From positions 1-64,000 of the forward strand of contig NZ_CP021407.1 of assembly GCF_002504165.1 (NCBI RefSeq): a stretch of DNA of 64,000 bases, written 5' to 3'. This DNA comes from Pacificitalea manganoxidans. GTDB lineage: Bacteria > Pseudomonadota > Alphaproteobacteria > Rhodobacterales > Rhodobacteraceae. Of this stretch, positions 33,216-41,149 are shown one piece after another. Under the pieces are notes generated by a model. The model worked only from the letters and a program-made list of their open reading frames with translations, had not been told where the DNA came from and did no database searches. Both the position numbers and the translations under genes were made by a program. Each line of letters starts with the position of its first letter. Within the stretch, counting starts at the first letter, position 1.

Positions 33216-35600
33216 TCAGGTCAGTTCCGACAGAAGCCGGGCCAGCGCAGCGTCGGAGAACGGTTTCTCCAGCCGGGCAGTGATGCATTCGGCACCGCCC
33301 TCGGGCATATCGGCATAGCCGGTCGCTAGGATAATCGGCATATCGGGACGCATGGCGCGCACCTGCTGGGCCAATTCGACGCCGGTCATGCGCGGCATGG
33401 CGTGGTCGGTGATGAGCAGGTCGATATCGCTGCGGCTGTTCATGGCGGCCAGCGCATCCTTGCCGGAATGGACCTCGATCACCTCGTGGCCCAGATCCTC
33501 CAACAGACCCACCGTGCCCATCGACACCAGAATGTCGTCATCGACGGCAAGGATGGTCAGCCGGTCTTTCGGCGGGATGGTGGTGGCGCGGGGCTCCGCC
33601 GCGGCGGCGGCGTTGGCGGCACTGGCGGCAAGCTGGTCCTCAGCGGCCACGGGCAGGAAGATCCGTGCAACGGTGCCTTTGCCGGGGGTGCTGTCCATAC
33701 GGAAGGTGCCTCCTGATTGCTTGGCCAGACCATGCACCATCGACAGGCCAAGGCCGGTGCCCTTGCCCACGCCCTTGGTCGTGAAAAACGGCTCCATCGC
33801 GCGGGCCAGTGTGGCAGCATCCATGCCAGAGCCGGTATCGGACACGGCAATCTGCACATAGGCTCCGGGGGTCAGATCGCCATCCGCATCCGCATCGACG
33901 GTATCGACAGCAAGCGTCAGTTGACCCACGCCTTCCATCGCGTCGCGCCCGTTCACGGCAAGGTTCAGAATGGCCATTTCAAGTTGGTTCGTGTCGATCA
34001 CTGCGCGCGGCAGGTCCGCCGCGATGGTCAGCACGATTTCCACCTGCGGCCCCAGCGACCGCTGCAACAGGTCGCGCAGGTCCGGCACGATCACACCGAC
34101 ATCGACGATATCGGCGCGCAGATCCTGCTGCCGCGCAAAGGCCAGCATCCGCTGGGTCAGGCCCGCGCCACGATCGGTCGCCTTGATCGCGTTATCGAGA
34201 TACCGCACCGCGCCGTCATCGCCCGGCGGAAGTCTGCGGCGCAGCAGATCGAGGCTCGACCGGATCGCCATCAGCAGGTTGTTGAAGTCATGCGCGACGC
34301 CGCCGGTCAATTGCCCGATCATGTCGAGCTTCTGGCTTTGCCGCAGGGCGGCCTCGGCGCTTGCCAATGCCTCATCCTTGGCCCGGCGTTCGGTCACATC
34401 GCGCCCGGCCGCATAAATCCGGCCCTGATGGCCCGACGCGGTCCAAGCAAACCAGCGATAGCTGCCATCCCGGTGCAGGACCCGCGACTCGTGAGGCTCC
34501 GACAGCGGTTTGTCAAAGATCGACTGGAAGACCGCCATCGATGTTTCGGCTTCGTCGGGGTGAGTAAGCTTCAGCAGGTGCTCCCCGATCAGTTCCTTGC
34601 TGTCCCACCCCAGAAGCCGGGTGCAGGCGTCGCTGATCGCTTCGAGCCGGGCGTCTTCGGAGATCACGACCATCAGGTCGAGAGAGAGGTTCCACGCGCT
34701 GTCACGCTGCCGGGTCAGGTTATCGACCGTGGCTTCGCGGGCAAGGACCTCGTCGTGAATGTCGGTGCACGATCCATACCACCGCTGGATCACGCCTTGG
34801 GCGTTGCGCACCGCGTTGGCCCGGCCCAGAACCCAGCGATATTCCCCCGTATGGTGACGCAGGCGGTATTCGATTTCGTAATGCTCGCCCGTCGCCAAAG
34901 CGCGGCGCCAGATCTCCCACGCCCGATCCTGATCCTCGGGGTGAAACATGCCGTTCCACGCTTCGCCATCGGTGGAGCCGCGCGGCACGCCGGTGAATTC
35001 ATACCAACGTTCATTGTAATAATCGTGGTAGCCGTCGGGCAGGGTCGTCCAGATCATCTGATCGACGGAATTGGCGATGGCGTGGAATTTTGCCTCGCTG
35101 TCCCGCAGCTGGCGTTCGCGCAGCTGCAGCTCCTCCATCCGCTCGCGCGCCTCGTATTGGCGGCGCCGGGCGGTGAGGGCGGAGCGGACCGCGCGCAGCA
35201 ATTCCTCGGAATGGAGCGGACGCGACAGCAACACTGCATTGCCAAGCGTATCCATCCGCACGCGAGCTTGGGTGGACCGCGCCCCGGCAGCGCCGTTTGC
35301 CAGCACGATGAACGGGATATCGGACCAAGGCGGCTGCTCGCTCAGCACCGTCTGCAACTGCTCGATGCCGGGGTGGCTCAACGCCTCTTCGGTCAGCAGC
35401 ACGGCGCCGATCTGATCGCGCATCAGCGCCACCAGCCTGTCCATCGACGGCACGACGATCCCGGCGATGCCATCGGCTGCCAGCAATTCCCGTGCCACCG
35501 CTGCGTCCCGTCCATAGGGCGCCAAAATCGCGATTGCCGCGTATTGGACCGGCTGGGCCGGTCCTTGCGTGTTGTCCGGCGCGATCACGGTTTCGGTCAC
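33216..35600 (-). CDS. Hybrid sensor histidine kinase (receiver-like, PAS, kinase, receiver)
   Basis: A 794-residue cytoplasmic hybrid kinase with no membrane segment. Residues 20-145 look like a degenerate receiver lacking the phosphoacceptor Asp ('GAVLLTEEAL'). Two PAS domains follow ('YNERWYEFTGVPRGS' near 200, 'ISDACTRLLGWDSKEL' near 325). The H-box is 'GGVAHDFNNLL' near 430, with ATPase motifs 'LNLAVNGRDAM' and 'GTGLGLSMVHGLAKQSG'. The C-terminal receiver has 'VDDD', Asp in 'LLITDHAMPRMTG' and Lys in 'EKPFS'. The start is GTG, overlapping the KaiC-like gene's TGA by 4 bp, so the two are coupled and probably one signalling unit. Confidence 0.93.
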   Translation of the reverse strand: MTETVIAPDNTQGPAQPVQYAAIAILAPYGRDAAVARELLAADGIAGIVVPSMDRLVALMRDQIGAVLLTEEALSHPGIEQLQTVLSEQPPWSDIPFIVLANGAAGARSTQARVRMDTLGNAVLLSRPLHSEELLRAVRSALTARRRQYEARERMEELQLRERQLRDSEAKFHAIANSVDQMIWTTLPDGYHDYYNERWYEFTGVPRGSTDGEAWNGMFHPEDQDRAWEIWRRALATGEHYEIEYRLRHHTGEYRWVLGRANAVRNAQGVIQRWYGSCTDIHDEVLAREATVDNLTRQRDSAWNLSLDLMVVISEDARLEAISDACTRLLGWDSKELIGEHLLKLTHPDEAETSMAVFQSIFDKPLSEPHESRVLHRDGSYRWFAWTASGHQGRIYAAGRDVTERRAKDEALASAEAALRQSQKLDMIGQLTGGVAHDFNNLLMAIRSSLDLLRRRLPPGDDGAVRYLDNAIKATDRGAGLTQRMLAFARQQDLRADIVDVGVIVPDLRDLLQRSLGPQVEIVLTIAADLPRAVIDTNQLEMAILNLAVNGRDAMEGVGQLTLAVDTVDADADGDLTPGAYVQIAVSDTGSGMDAATLARAMEPFFTTKGVGKGTGLGLSMVHGLAKQSGGTFRMDSTPGKGTVARIFLPVAAEDQLAASAANAAAAAEPRATTIPPKDRLTILAVDDDILVSMGTVGLLEDLGHEVIEVHSGKDALAAMNSRSDIDLLITDHAMPRMTGVELAQQVRAMRPDMPIILATGYADMPEGGAECITARLEKPFSDAALARLLSELT

Positions 35601-37114
35601 TCGCCCGCAACCCGGTCAGAGGTCTGCGCAGGCATCAGCGCGGGATCGGGCCGCTGGTAGACGGGGCTTCCGGACAGCAAACCCGAAAAGTTGTGGATCG
35701 GCTCGCCAATGGTAATGCCCTGACGGTCGATCGTGAATTCCCGGATCGTCCGTTCGTGATCGGAGGTCCGCGTCTTGATGACCGAGATCGATTTACGCAC
35801 CTGACCCTGCGCCTCGAAGAACCGCAGCAGCATCACGGTGTCGGCAAGGTAGCTGATATCGACATCGCTGCGCAGCTCGCCCATCACGCCATGCTGGCCA
35901 AGGATCATCAGCGTCACGACACCCTGCTGCGACAGGTAGCTCAGCAATTCGTGCATTTGCAGCACGAGGAAATTGTCGCTGGGCATCGCATGCAGGTAGG
36001 CGTTGAGGCTATCGATCACGACAACGGTTGCGCTGTCCTCCTCGACCGCGACCCGAACCGCGCTGGCAAATTCCCCCGGAGACAGTTCTGCCGGATCGAT
36101 CTGCCGGATCATAAGCTGCCCATTGTCGATATAGGGCTGCAAATCCATGCCAAGCGCGCGCGACCGCAGCATCAGCGTCGAAAGCCGCTCATCAAACAGA
36201 TAATAGGCCGCGTTCTGCCCGCGTTTCAGCGCCGCGATCAGGCAGCGCACTGCGGTTGTCGTCTTGCCCACGCCCGCCGGTCCCGTGAGCAGCGCATTGG
36301 TGCCGGGGTTCAACCCGTCCCCCAGAAGCGCGTCCAGACCGGGCAGACCTGTTGTCACCGGCTCGACCGAGAAGGAACGATGATGATCGGAGGCCACAAG
36401 CCGGGGATACACGCAGATGCCGCCATGCTCGATGGTGAAGTCATGGTAACCGCCCCGATATTTGAGGCCACGCATCTTCACCACACGCAGGCGGCGGCGC
36501 TCGGCCCCGAAATCATTGGCAAGCTGCTCCAGCGAAATCACGCCATGGGCGATCGAGTGCAATTGCAGATCTTCGGGCTCCGCCGTGCGGTCATCCAGCA
36601 CGAATACCGTGCAGTTACGCCGCGCAAAGAAATGTTTAAGCGCAAGGATCTGGCGGCGGTAGCGCAGCGGGTTCTGCGCCAGAAGCCGCAATTCCGACAG
36701 GCTATCCAGAACGACGCGCACGGGCGCGGTGGCTTCCACCCGCTCGATGACGCCGCGCACGGTCTCGCCCAGTTCCACATCGCTCGGATGCAGCAGGGAT
36801 TGTTCGTTGGCGATCCCGAATTCATCCTCGGCGATCATCTCGAACAGATCGATATTGGCCAGATCCCAGCCATGCGACCGGGCCACCGCCAGCAATTCAT
36901 CCTCGGTTTCCGACAAGGTGATGTAGAGCCCGCGTTCCCCCGAAGCGCGGCCCTCTAGCAGGAATTTCAGCGCCAGCGTCGTTTTGCCGGAGCCGGGCGT
37001 GCCTTCCAGCAAATACAGCCGGCTGGGGGTCAGACCACCCTGCAGGATCGTATCCAGGCCGGACGTGCCCGTGGCGATACGGGGTCCGGCGTCGAAATGG
37101 GTGGAGTGTTCCAT
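35597..37114 (-). CDS. kaiC: KaiC-like double-domain RecA-superfamily ATPase
   Basis: A 505-residue protein with the two-domain KaiC layout: CI Walker A GTPGSGKTT (residues 38-46) and CII Walker A GPAGVGKTT (278-286). The catalytic pair of cyanobacterial CI (Glu-Glu) reads Ser68-Glu69 here, and in CII it reads Asp308-Glu309. The CII autophosphorylation segment reads D-I-S-Y (Ser421, Tyr422) where clock KaiC has I-S-T, so one phosphosite is kept and the other replaced by Tyr. The frame is open to 37264, but ATG 37114 gives a normal start. No kaiA or kaiB is nearby. It is coupled to a hybrid histidine kinase, so stress or light signalling is more likely than a true clock (inference). Confidence 0.9.
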   Translation of the reverse strand: MEHSTHFDAGPRIATGTSGLDTILQGGLTPSRLYLLEGTPGSGKTTLALKFLLEGRASGERGLYITLSETEDELLAVARSHGWDLANIDLFEMIAEDEFGIANEQSLLHPSDVELGETVRGVIERVEATAPVRVVLDSLSELRLLAQNPLRYRRQILALKHFFARRNCTVFVLDDRTAEPEDLQLHSIAHGVISLEQLANDFGAERRRLRVVKMRGLKYRGGYHDFTIEHGGICVYPRLVASDHHRSFSVEPVTTGLPGLDALLGDGLNPGTNALLTGPAGVGKTTTAVRCLIAALKRGQNAAYYLFDERLSTLMLRSRALGMDLQPYIDNGQLMIRQIDPAELSPGEFASAVRVAVEEDSATVVVIDSLNAYLHAMPSDNFLVLQMHELLSYLSQQGVVTLMILGQHGVMGELRSDVDISYLADTVMLLRFFEAQGQVRKSISVIKTRTSDHERTIREFTIDRQGITIGEPIHNFSGLLSGSPVYQRPDPALMPAQTSDRVAGE

Positions 37115-37442
37115 GATGTCTGGTCCAGGGCCTTGCGTAACCACCGCTGCCCGGCGCGCGCGCCAATGACGATGGAGAGTGTTGTCGATAACCGCGTCGC
37201 ACAGTTCGATTTGCGGACCAAGATGGTCCGCTGCGGCGATTTGTCGAGGGTCCATCATCGCCACGGCGAAATTTCGGCGGGCTCTAGCATGATCGCCACC
37301 CGTCCAACAAGCAGCGCGGATCCGCGCTTACCATCACGTTAACGCGCGGCAGGATCGATCCCGTGCAGCATCACATATCAAACAGTGAATGATGTATTAA
37401 CATAAGTTTGCTTACGCGCAGGAGGGCACGGCATCGGCACGT
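37115..37442 (-). promoter_or_regulatory. Presumed promoter region of the kaiC-kinase operon
   Basis: A 328-bp stretch with no convincing gene between the IclR stop and the KaiC start. An AT-rich block at about 37370-37410 is the likeliest promoter location for the minus-strand operon, but no strong -35/-10 pair is evident. In-frame codons upstream of 37114 (to 37264) could encode an N-terminal extension of KaiC. Confidence 0.35.
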
Positions 37443-38249
37443 TCAACCTGCCAGATCGTCGGCATAGCCCAGATCCGCAGACAATTGTTCGGCAAAGCTG
37501 CGTAGCTCGCTGATGACCCGGCTGTCAGGTGCCGTATCGACCAGTGCATTGGGCCCGATTGCGGCGACGCATAGCTGCACATGCCCGGTATGGTCATAAA
37601 CCGGGGCCGACACCGCCGTGATGCCCGGCACCGGCATGTCGACCGTGGTGGCGTATCCGCGCGCGCGGGCTTGCTCCAGCTTGGTGGCGAACAGGGTCCG
37701 GTCCACCCGGAACCATTCGCGGCGGCTGCCGGTGGCCTGACTGGCGAACTCGGCCTCGATCAACCCTGCGGTCATTGATTTCGGCAGCAGCGCCGAGAAC
37801 AACAACCCGGTCGCGGTCATGGTCATATAATAGACCCCGCCCACCCGGATGTTGAAATGCAGGATGTCGGTGTGTTCCTCGATGTAGATGATCGTGGGGC
37901 CGTGGGCCGTAAACACCGCGACCGACACGTTCAGTTCAAGCGATTGCGACAAAGCGGGCACGCGCAGGATGGTTTCGCGCACCGGGTTCTGCCGACGCAG
38001 ACGCACCAGCCCCACCTCCAGCGCGAAGGGCCCGACCTGATAGCTGCCCTCGCTGGTCTGTTCGACCAGTCCGACATTGCGCAGACTGACAAGATAAGGA
38101 TGCAACCGCCCCGAAGACAGCCCGGTCAGATGCGCCAGATCGGTCAGCTTGATGGCGTCACCGTGTTTGGCCAACGCCTTCAGAATCATGCCGCCGGTTT
38201 CGACGGAGCCTACACCGCGCGGCATTTTGTCGGGGGATCGGTCGGTCAT
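37443..38249 (-). CDS. IclR-family transcriptional regulator
   Basis: A 268-residue regulator. The N-terminal winged helix lies near residues 15-75 ('GMILKALAKHGDAIKLTDLA', 'HLTGLSSGRLHPYLVSLRNV') and is followed by a GAF-like IclR effector domain ('GPTIIYIEEHTDI', 'VSAPVYDHTGHVQLCVAAIG'). The ATG at 38249 shares its first base with the stop of the upstream OsmC gene (TGATG). This makes a two-gene operon divergent from the TRAP-GST operon, which it probably regulates. IclR proteins commonly respond to aromatic or small organic acids. Confidence 0.9.
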   Translation of the reverse strand: MTDRSPDKMPRGVGSVETGGMILKALAKHGDAIKLTDLAHLTGLSSGRLHPYLVSLRNVGLVEQTSEGSYQVGPFALEVGLVRLRRQNPVRETILRVPALSQSLELNVSVAVFTAHGPTIIYIEEHTDILHFNIRVGGVYYMTMTATGLLFSALLPKSMTAGLIEAEFASQATGSRREWFRVDRTLFATKLEQARARGYATTVDMPVPGITAVSAPVYDHTGHVQLCVAAIGPNALVDTAPDSRVISELRSFAEQLSADLGYADDLAG

Positions 38250-39391
38250 CAGCTTGCCTTGCGCTTCGTCCCCGCACTTCGCACCAGCGGCTTCACGGAG
38301 GTCCGGCAGAGGGCGTGCAGATAGCACGCGCGTTCCGCGAGGTCGACAAGTTCCGAAACCTGCGCGGCCGTGGCCCGAGGCGCATCCACGAACAGATGCG
38401 TTTCGACAGGCGCGAAGCCGGGGCTCTTGCCGGTGCCGCCCGTGGCACCGCCGGGACCGAATGCCGTGTCCTGCACCAAGCGCAGCGCGTCGACGGGCAC
38501 GTCATGCATCGCGGCGAGGATTTCCAGTTGCGTCATAAAGCAAAAACCGATCCCCGCCGACACATAGCTTAGCGCATCGGGCGCCGCTGCGCCCCCGGCG
38601 ACGAAGCGCCACGCGCTGCCGCAGGGCGCCTTCAATTCTTGCCGCAGGGCTAGTGACCCATTGGCGCGTGTCTCCCCCGCCGCAAGCACATGCAGCGGCG
38701 CGGCACCGGTGGATTTTGTGGACCAGCCGTCCGAGGCGAGCAGAGCCTCACCATGAGCCGCAGCAGATGTGGCGTGGCACTGGTCGACCGGGTCGGCGAC
38801 AACGCCCAGCGGCGCGGGATGGGACAGTTCGATTTCGGTCCCGTTCAGGATGACCCGGAACCGGCCCTGTGTCTGATCCCGGAACAGCCCGGCGACGGAC
38901 GACACATGCACCCCGTCCCGAACCAGTTGGAACAGGTCGAGATCGTCCACGTCATATTCGGTCCCGACCGCGACGGAGAAAGGCAGCGCACCGCCAAACA
39001 TCGTGCGTGCACGCATCGACCCGGTGACGGAATAGTAATTATCGACGGCGATCTGCAACGCGCCGGTCGCCATCCCGCGATTGGACGCAAGCTGCTGGAT
39101 TTCTTCGGCAAATGCCGTAGCCAACCCGACGGTCAGAAACCCCAGTGGCGGCGGTGCGGCATCCCAGCCATTCAGGTTCGGCCCCTCGTCGCTGGCCATA
39201 TGCCACGCACGGCCCGTCGTGGCGTTGCCGATTACAGCGGCCTTCTGAAACCCCGACAGCGACCACGCCAGCATCCGGCATCGGTGCGGCTGATCCGCCT
39301 CGGTGGAAAGATGCGCGGCACTGCCGCTGGCATCGTAGATCAGAGGCTCGGGCCGGTTGCCCAGAATATCGGTCGCTTTGCTCGGCGGCAT
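38249..39391 (-). CDS. Tandem OsmC-like protein with one degenerate half
   Basis: A 380-residue protein made of two OsmC-fold halves. In the C-terminal half the central helix retains a cysteine ('SAGIGFCFMTQLEIL') and the second cysteine region is 'ERACYLHALCRTSVK', matching the peroxidatic and resolving positions of OsmC. The N-terminal half has 'LGFLTVGLATAFAEEIQQLA' at the equivalent helix and lacks the cysteine. OsmC proteins reduce organic hydroperoxides, but the role of this double form is unknown. The longer frame to 39514 is rejected because ATG 39391 has GGGAG at good spacing. Confidence 0.8.
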   Translation of the reverse strand: MPPSKATDILGNRPEPLIYDASGSAAHLSTEADQPHRCRMLAWSLSGFQKAAVIGNATTGRAWHMASDEGPNLNGWDAAPPPLGFLTVGLATAFAEEIQQLASNRGMATGALQIAVDNYYSVTGSMRARTMFGGALPFSVAVGTEYDVDDLDLFQLVRDGVHVSSVAGLFRDQTQGRFRVILNGTEIELSHPAPLGVVADPVDQCHATSAAAHGEALLASDGWSTKSTGAAPLHVLAAGETRANGSLALRQELKAPCGSAWRFVAGGAAAPDALSYVSAGIGFCFMTQLEILAAMHDVPVDALRLVQDTAFGPGGATGGTGKSPGFAPVETHLFVDAPRATAAQVSELVDLAERACYLHALCRTSVKPLVRSAGTKRKAS

Positions 39392-39416
39392 GATGGCGTC
39401 TCCCGTTGACTGTATC

Positions 39417-39453
39417 GCATCGTGATGCGCATGTTTTGTGATACGATGCGTAT
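39417..39453. promoter_or_regulatory. Clustered inverted repeats, candidate IclR operators
   Basis: In the 125-bp divergent region, GCATC-gt-GATGC (39417-39428) and ATACG-atg-CGTAT (39441-39453) are perfect short inverted repeats sharing the elements GATGC and ATACG. Their position between the OsmC-IclR operon and the TRAP operon suits autoregulation and control of the transporter. Confidence 0.5.
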
Positions 39454-39516
39454 TGATTTTTCGCAATGGGCGAAATAGTCTGCTCATTACTAAATGATTT
39501 TGGGAGGAGACCAATC

Positions 39517-40578
39517 ATGAAGTATGCTGCCATCTGCGCCGCGAGTGCGCTCGCGCTGTATGGGTCCGCTGCGGTTGCTCAGGAAACCATTCGCCTGACG
39601 ACTGTTTCGGGCTACCCGACCACCGCCGCGTGGGTCGGCAAATTCGAGGAAATTTTTGTCCCCGAGGTCGACAAACGGCTTGCTGAAACCGGCAATTACG
39701 AGATCGACTGGACCTATGGCTGGGGCGGCGCAATCGTGGCGCCGAAGGGCGAACTGGAAGCCATCGAAAGCGGACTCGCCGATATCGGTGTGGTGCAGAC
39801 CGTGTTCCACCCCGACCGGCTTCGCGTCTATGACATCGCCTACAGCACCCCGTTCGTGTCCACCGATATCGACCTGATTTCGGCCACCGTGAACGACCTT
39901 GCAGAGAAATACCCCGCCATGCAGCAGGTCTGGGAAGACAACAACCAGCACATGCTGACGGTGCTGGCCGCGGTCGATAACTACCAGATCTTTCTCAAAG
40001 GCGACTATGCCGGCCCCGAAAGCCTGTCTGGACTGAAGCTCGGCGGCGCGGGGATGAACCTGCGCTACGTTGAGAATGTGGGCGCGACCGGTGTTTCCTC
40101 GACGCTTGCGGATTTCTACAACGGCATCGCTACCGGCATTTTCGACGGCACGATGGTCTGGGCCACGGCCGCGGAAGATTTCAAGATCTACGAAGCCGCG
40201 CCGACCATCGTCGAAATCGATTTCGGCGGCGTGAATTCCATGGCGCTCAGCATCAACCAGCAGGCGTGGGACGGGATGCCCGATGAGGTCCGCACCGCGC
40301 TGAACGAGGCTGCCGAGGTCTACCGCAAGGGGCTGGCCCGCTATTCGATGGATGAAGCGGCCAAGGCGATGGAGAACATGGTCGCCAACGGTGCGACGCT
40401 CGTCGAAGTGTCCGACGAAGATCGCAAGGTCTGGGCCGATGGCATGGCCAACATCGCCGGGGAATGGGCCGGAGAGGTGTCCGCAATGGGCGCTCCGGGC
40501 CAAGAGATCCTCACCGATTACATCGCCGCCATGCGCGCCGCCGATCAGCCGGTGATGCGCGACTGGTCCGCGCAGTAA
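39517..40578 (+). CDS. TRAP transporter substrate-binding protein (DctP family)
   Basis: A 353-residue DctP-type protein with a signal peptide ending near residue 22 (AAVAQ). The mature domain starts 'ETIRLTTVSGYPTTAAW'. The arginine-bearing ligand region expected near the middle is approximated by 'LKLGGAGMNLRYVENVGATG'. GGGAGGAGA at 39502-39510 fixes ATG 39517 over an in-frame ATG at 39466. It is clearly paralogous to the DctP protein at 51138-52241 (shared 'FVPEVDKRLAETG' type segment). It is the first gene of a TRAP-GST operon. Confidence 0.92.
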   Translation: MKYAAICAASALALYGSAAVAQETIRLTTVSGYPTTAAWVGKFEEIFVPEVDKRLAETGNYEIDWTYGWGGAIVAPKGELEAIESGLADIGVVQTVFHPDRLRVYDIAYSTPFVSTDIDLISATVNDLAEKYPAMQQVWEDNNQHMLTVLAAVDNYQIFLKGDYAGPESLSGLKLGGAGMNLRYVENVGATGVSSTLADFYNGIATGIFDGTMVWATAAEDFKIYEAAPTIVEIDFGGVNSMALSINQQAWDGMPDEVRTALNEAAEVYRKGLARYSMDEAAKAMENMVANGATLVEVSDEDRKVWADGMANIAGEWAGEVSAMGAPGQEILTDYIAAMRAADQPVMRDWSAQ

Positions 40579-40584
40579 AAAGGA

Positions 40585-40617
40585 CGTGGCGCGCCGTCCC
40601 CGTGGCGGCGCTCCACG
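40585..40617 (+). promoter_or_regulatory. Intercistronic stem-loop between dctP and dctQ
   Basis: CGTGGCGCGCCG (40585-40596) and CGGCGCTCCACG (40606-40617) form a 12-bp stem with one mismatch and a 9-nt loop, seven bases after the binding-protein stop. It is likely to favour binding-protein mRNA. Confidence 0.55.
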
Positions 40618-40630
40618 CCGGGGAAACATC

Positions 40631-41149
40631 ATGGTCCTGACCTACGCAAACCGCATCTGCGCGGCTGTCGGAACCGCGCTCGTCGTGGCCCAGATGCTGC
40701 TGATCTGCAGCGACGTGGTCATGCGGACCGGATTTTCCGCGCCAATCGCAGGCGTGCCCGAACTGGTCGAACTGGCAATTGTCGCGCTGGTCTTCCTGCA
40801 AATTCCGAACGCCATCGCGACGGATGCCTTCATCCGCTCCGACGGGCTGTTTCACACCCTTGCCGCCCGCCATCCCGGTCTGGGCCGGACGCTCGATACC
40901 GCGTTTTCCATCATCGGCGCGGTGGTCATGGCGGTCATCGCCTATGGCATGTGGTTCAAGCTGACAGGCGCGTGGGAACGCAATCTCTTTACCGGCAATC
41001 CGGGCATCTTCACCGCGCCCATCTGGCCGGCGCTGCTGTGCATCGTGATCGGCGCCGGGCTCGGCTCACTCAACTACATTGCCCGCAGCATCGCCGCCGC
41101 GCGGGGACAGACACTCATGCAGCCGGAGGGGCCCAATGACCGGACTTGA
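40631..41149 (+). CDS. TRAP transporter small permease (DctQ family)
   Basis: A 172-residue protein with four hydrophobic helices, the DctQ layout. It includes the family-type segment 'GVPELVELAIVALVFLQIPNA' in the second helix region. The ATG at 40631 follows GGGGAA. Its 3' end overlaps the large-permease gene by 14 bp. It pairs with DctM to form the membrane part of the transporter. Confidence 0.88.
   Translation: MVLTYANRICAAVGTALVVAQMLLICSDVVMRTGFSAPIAGVPELVELAIVALVFLQIPNAIATDAFIRSDGLFHTLAARHPGLGRTLDTAFSIIGAVVMAVIAYGMWFKLTGAWERNLFTGNPGIFTAPIWPALLCIVIGAGLGSLNYIARSIAAARGQTLMQPEGPNDRT

Noticed and set aside
33717-35660. 647-codon plus-strand open frame
   Set aside because: Antisense to the hybrid histidine kinase; its translation shows no domains and is His/Arg/Gln-rich.
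37115-37264. N-terminal extension of KaiC by 50 residues
   Set aside because: No Shine-Dalgarno at 37264, and the added segment does not resemble a KaiC N-terminus.
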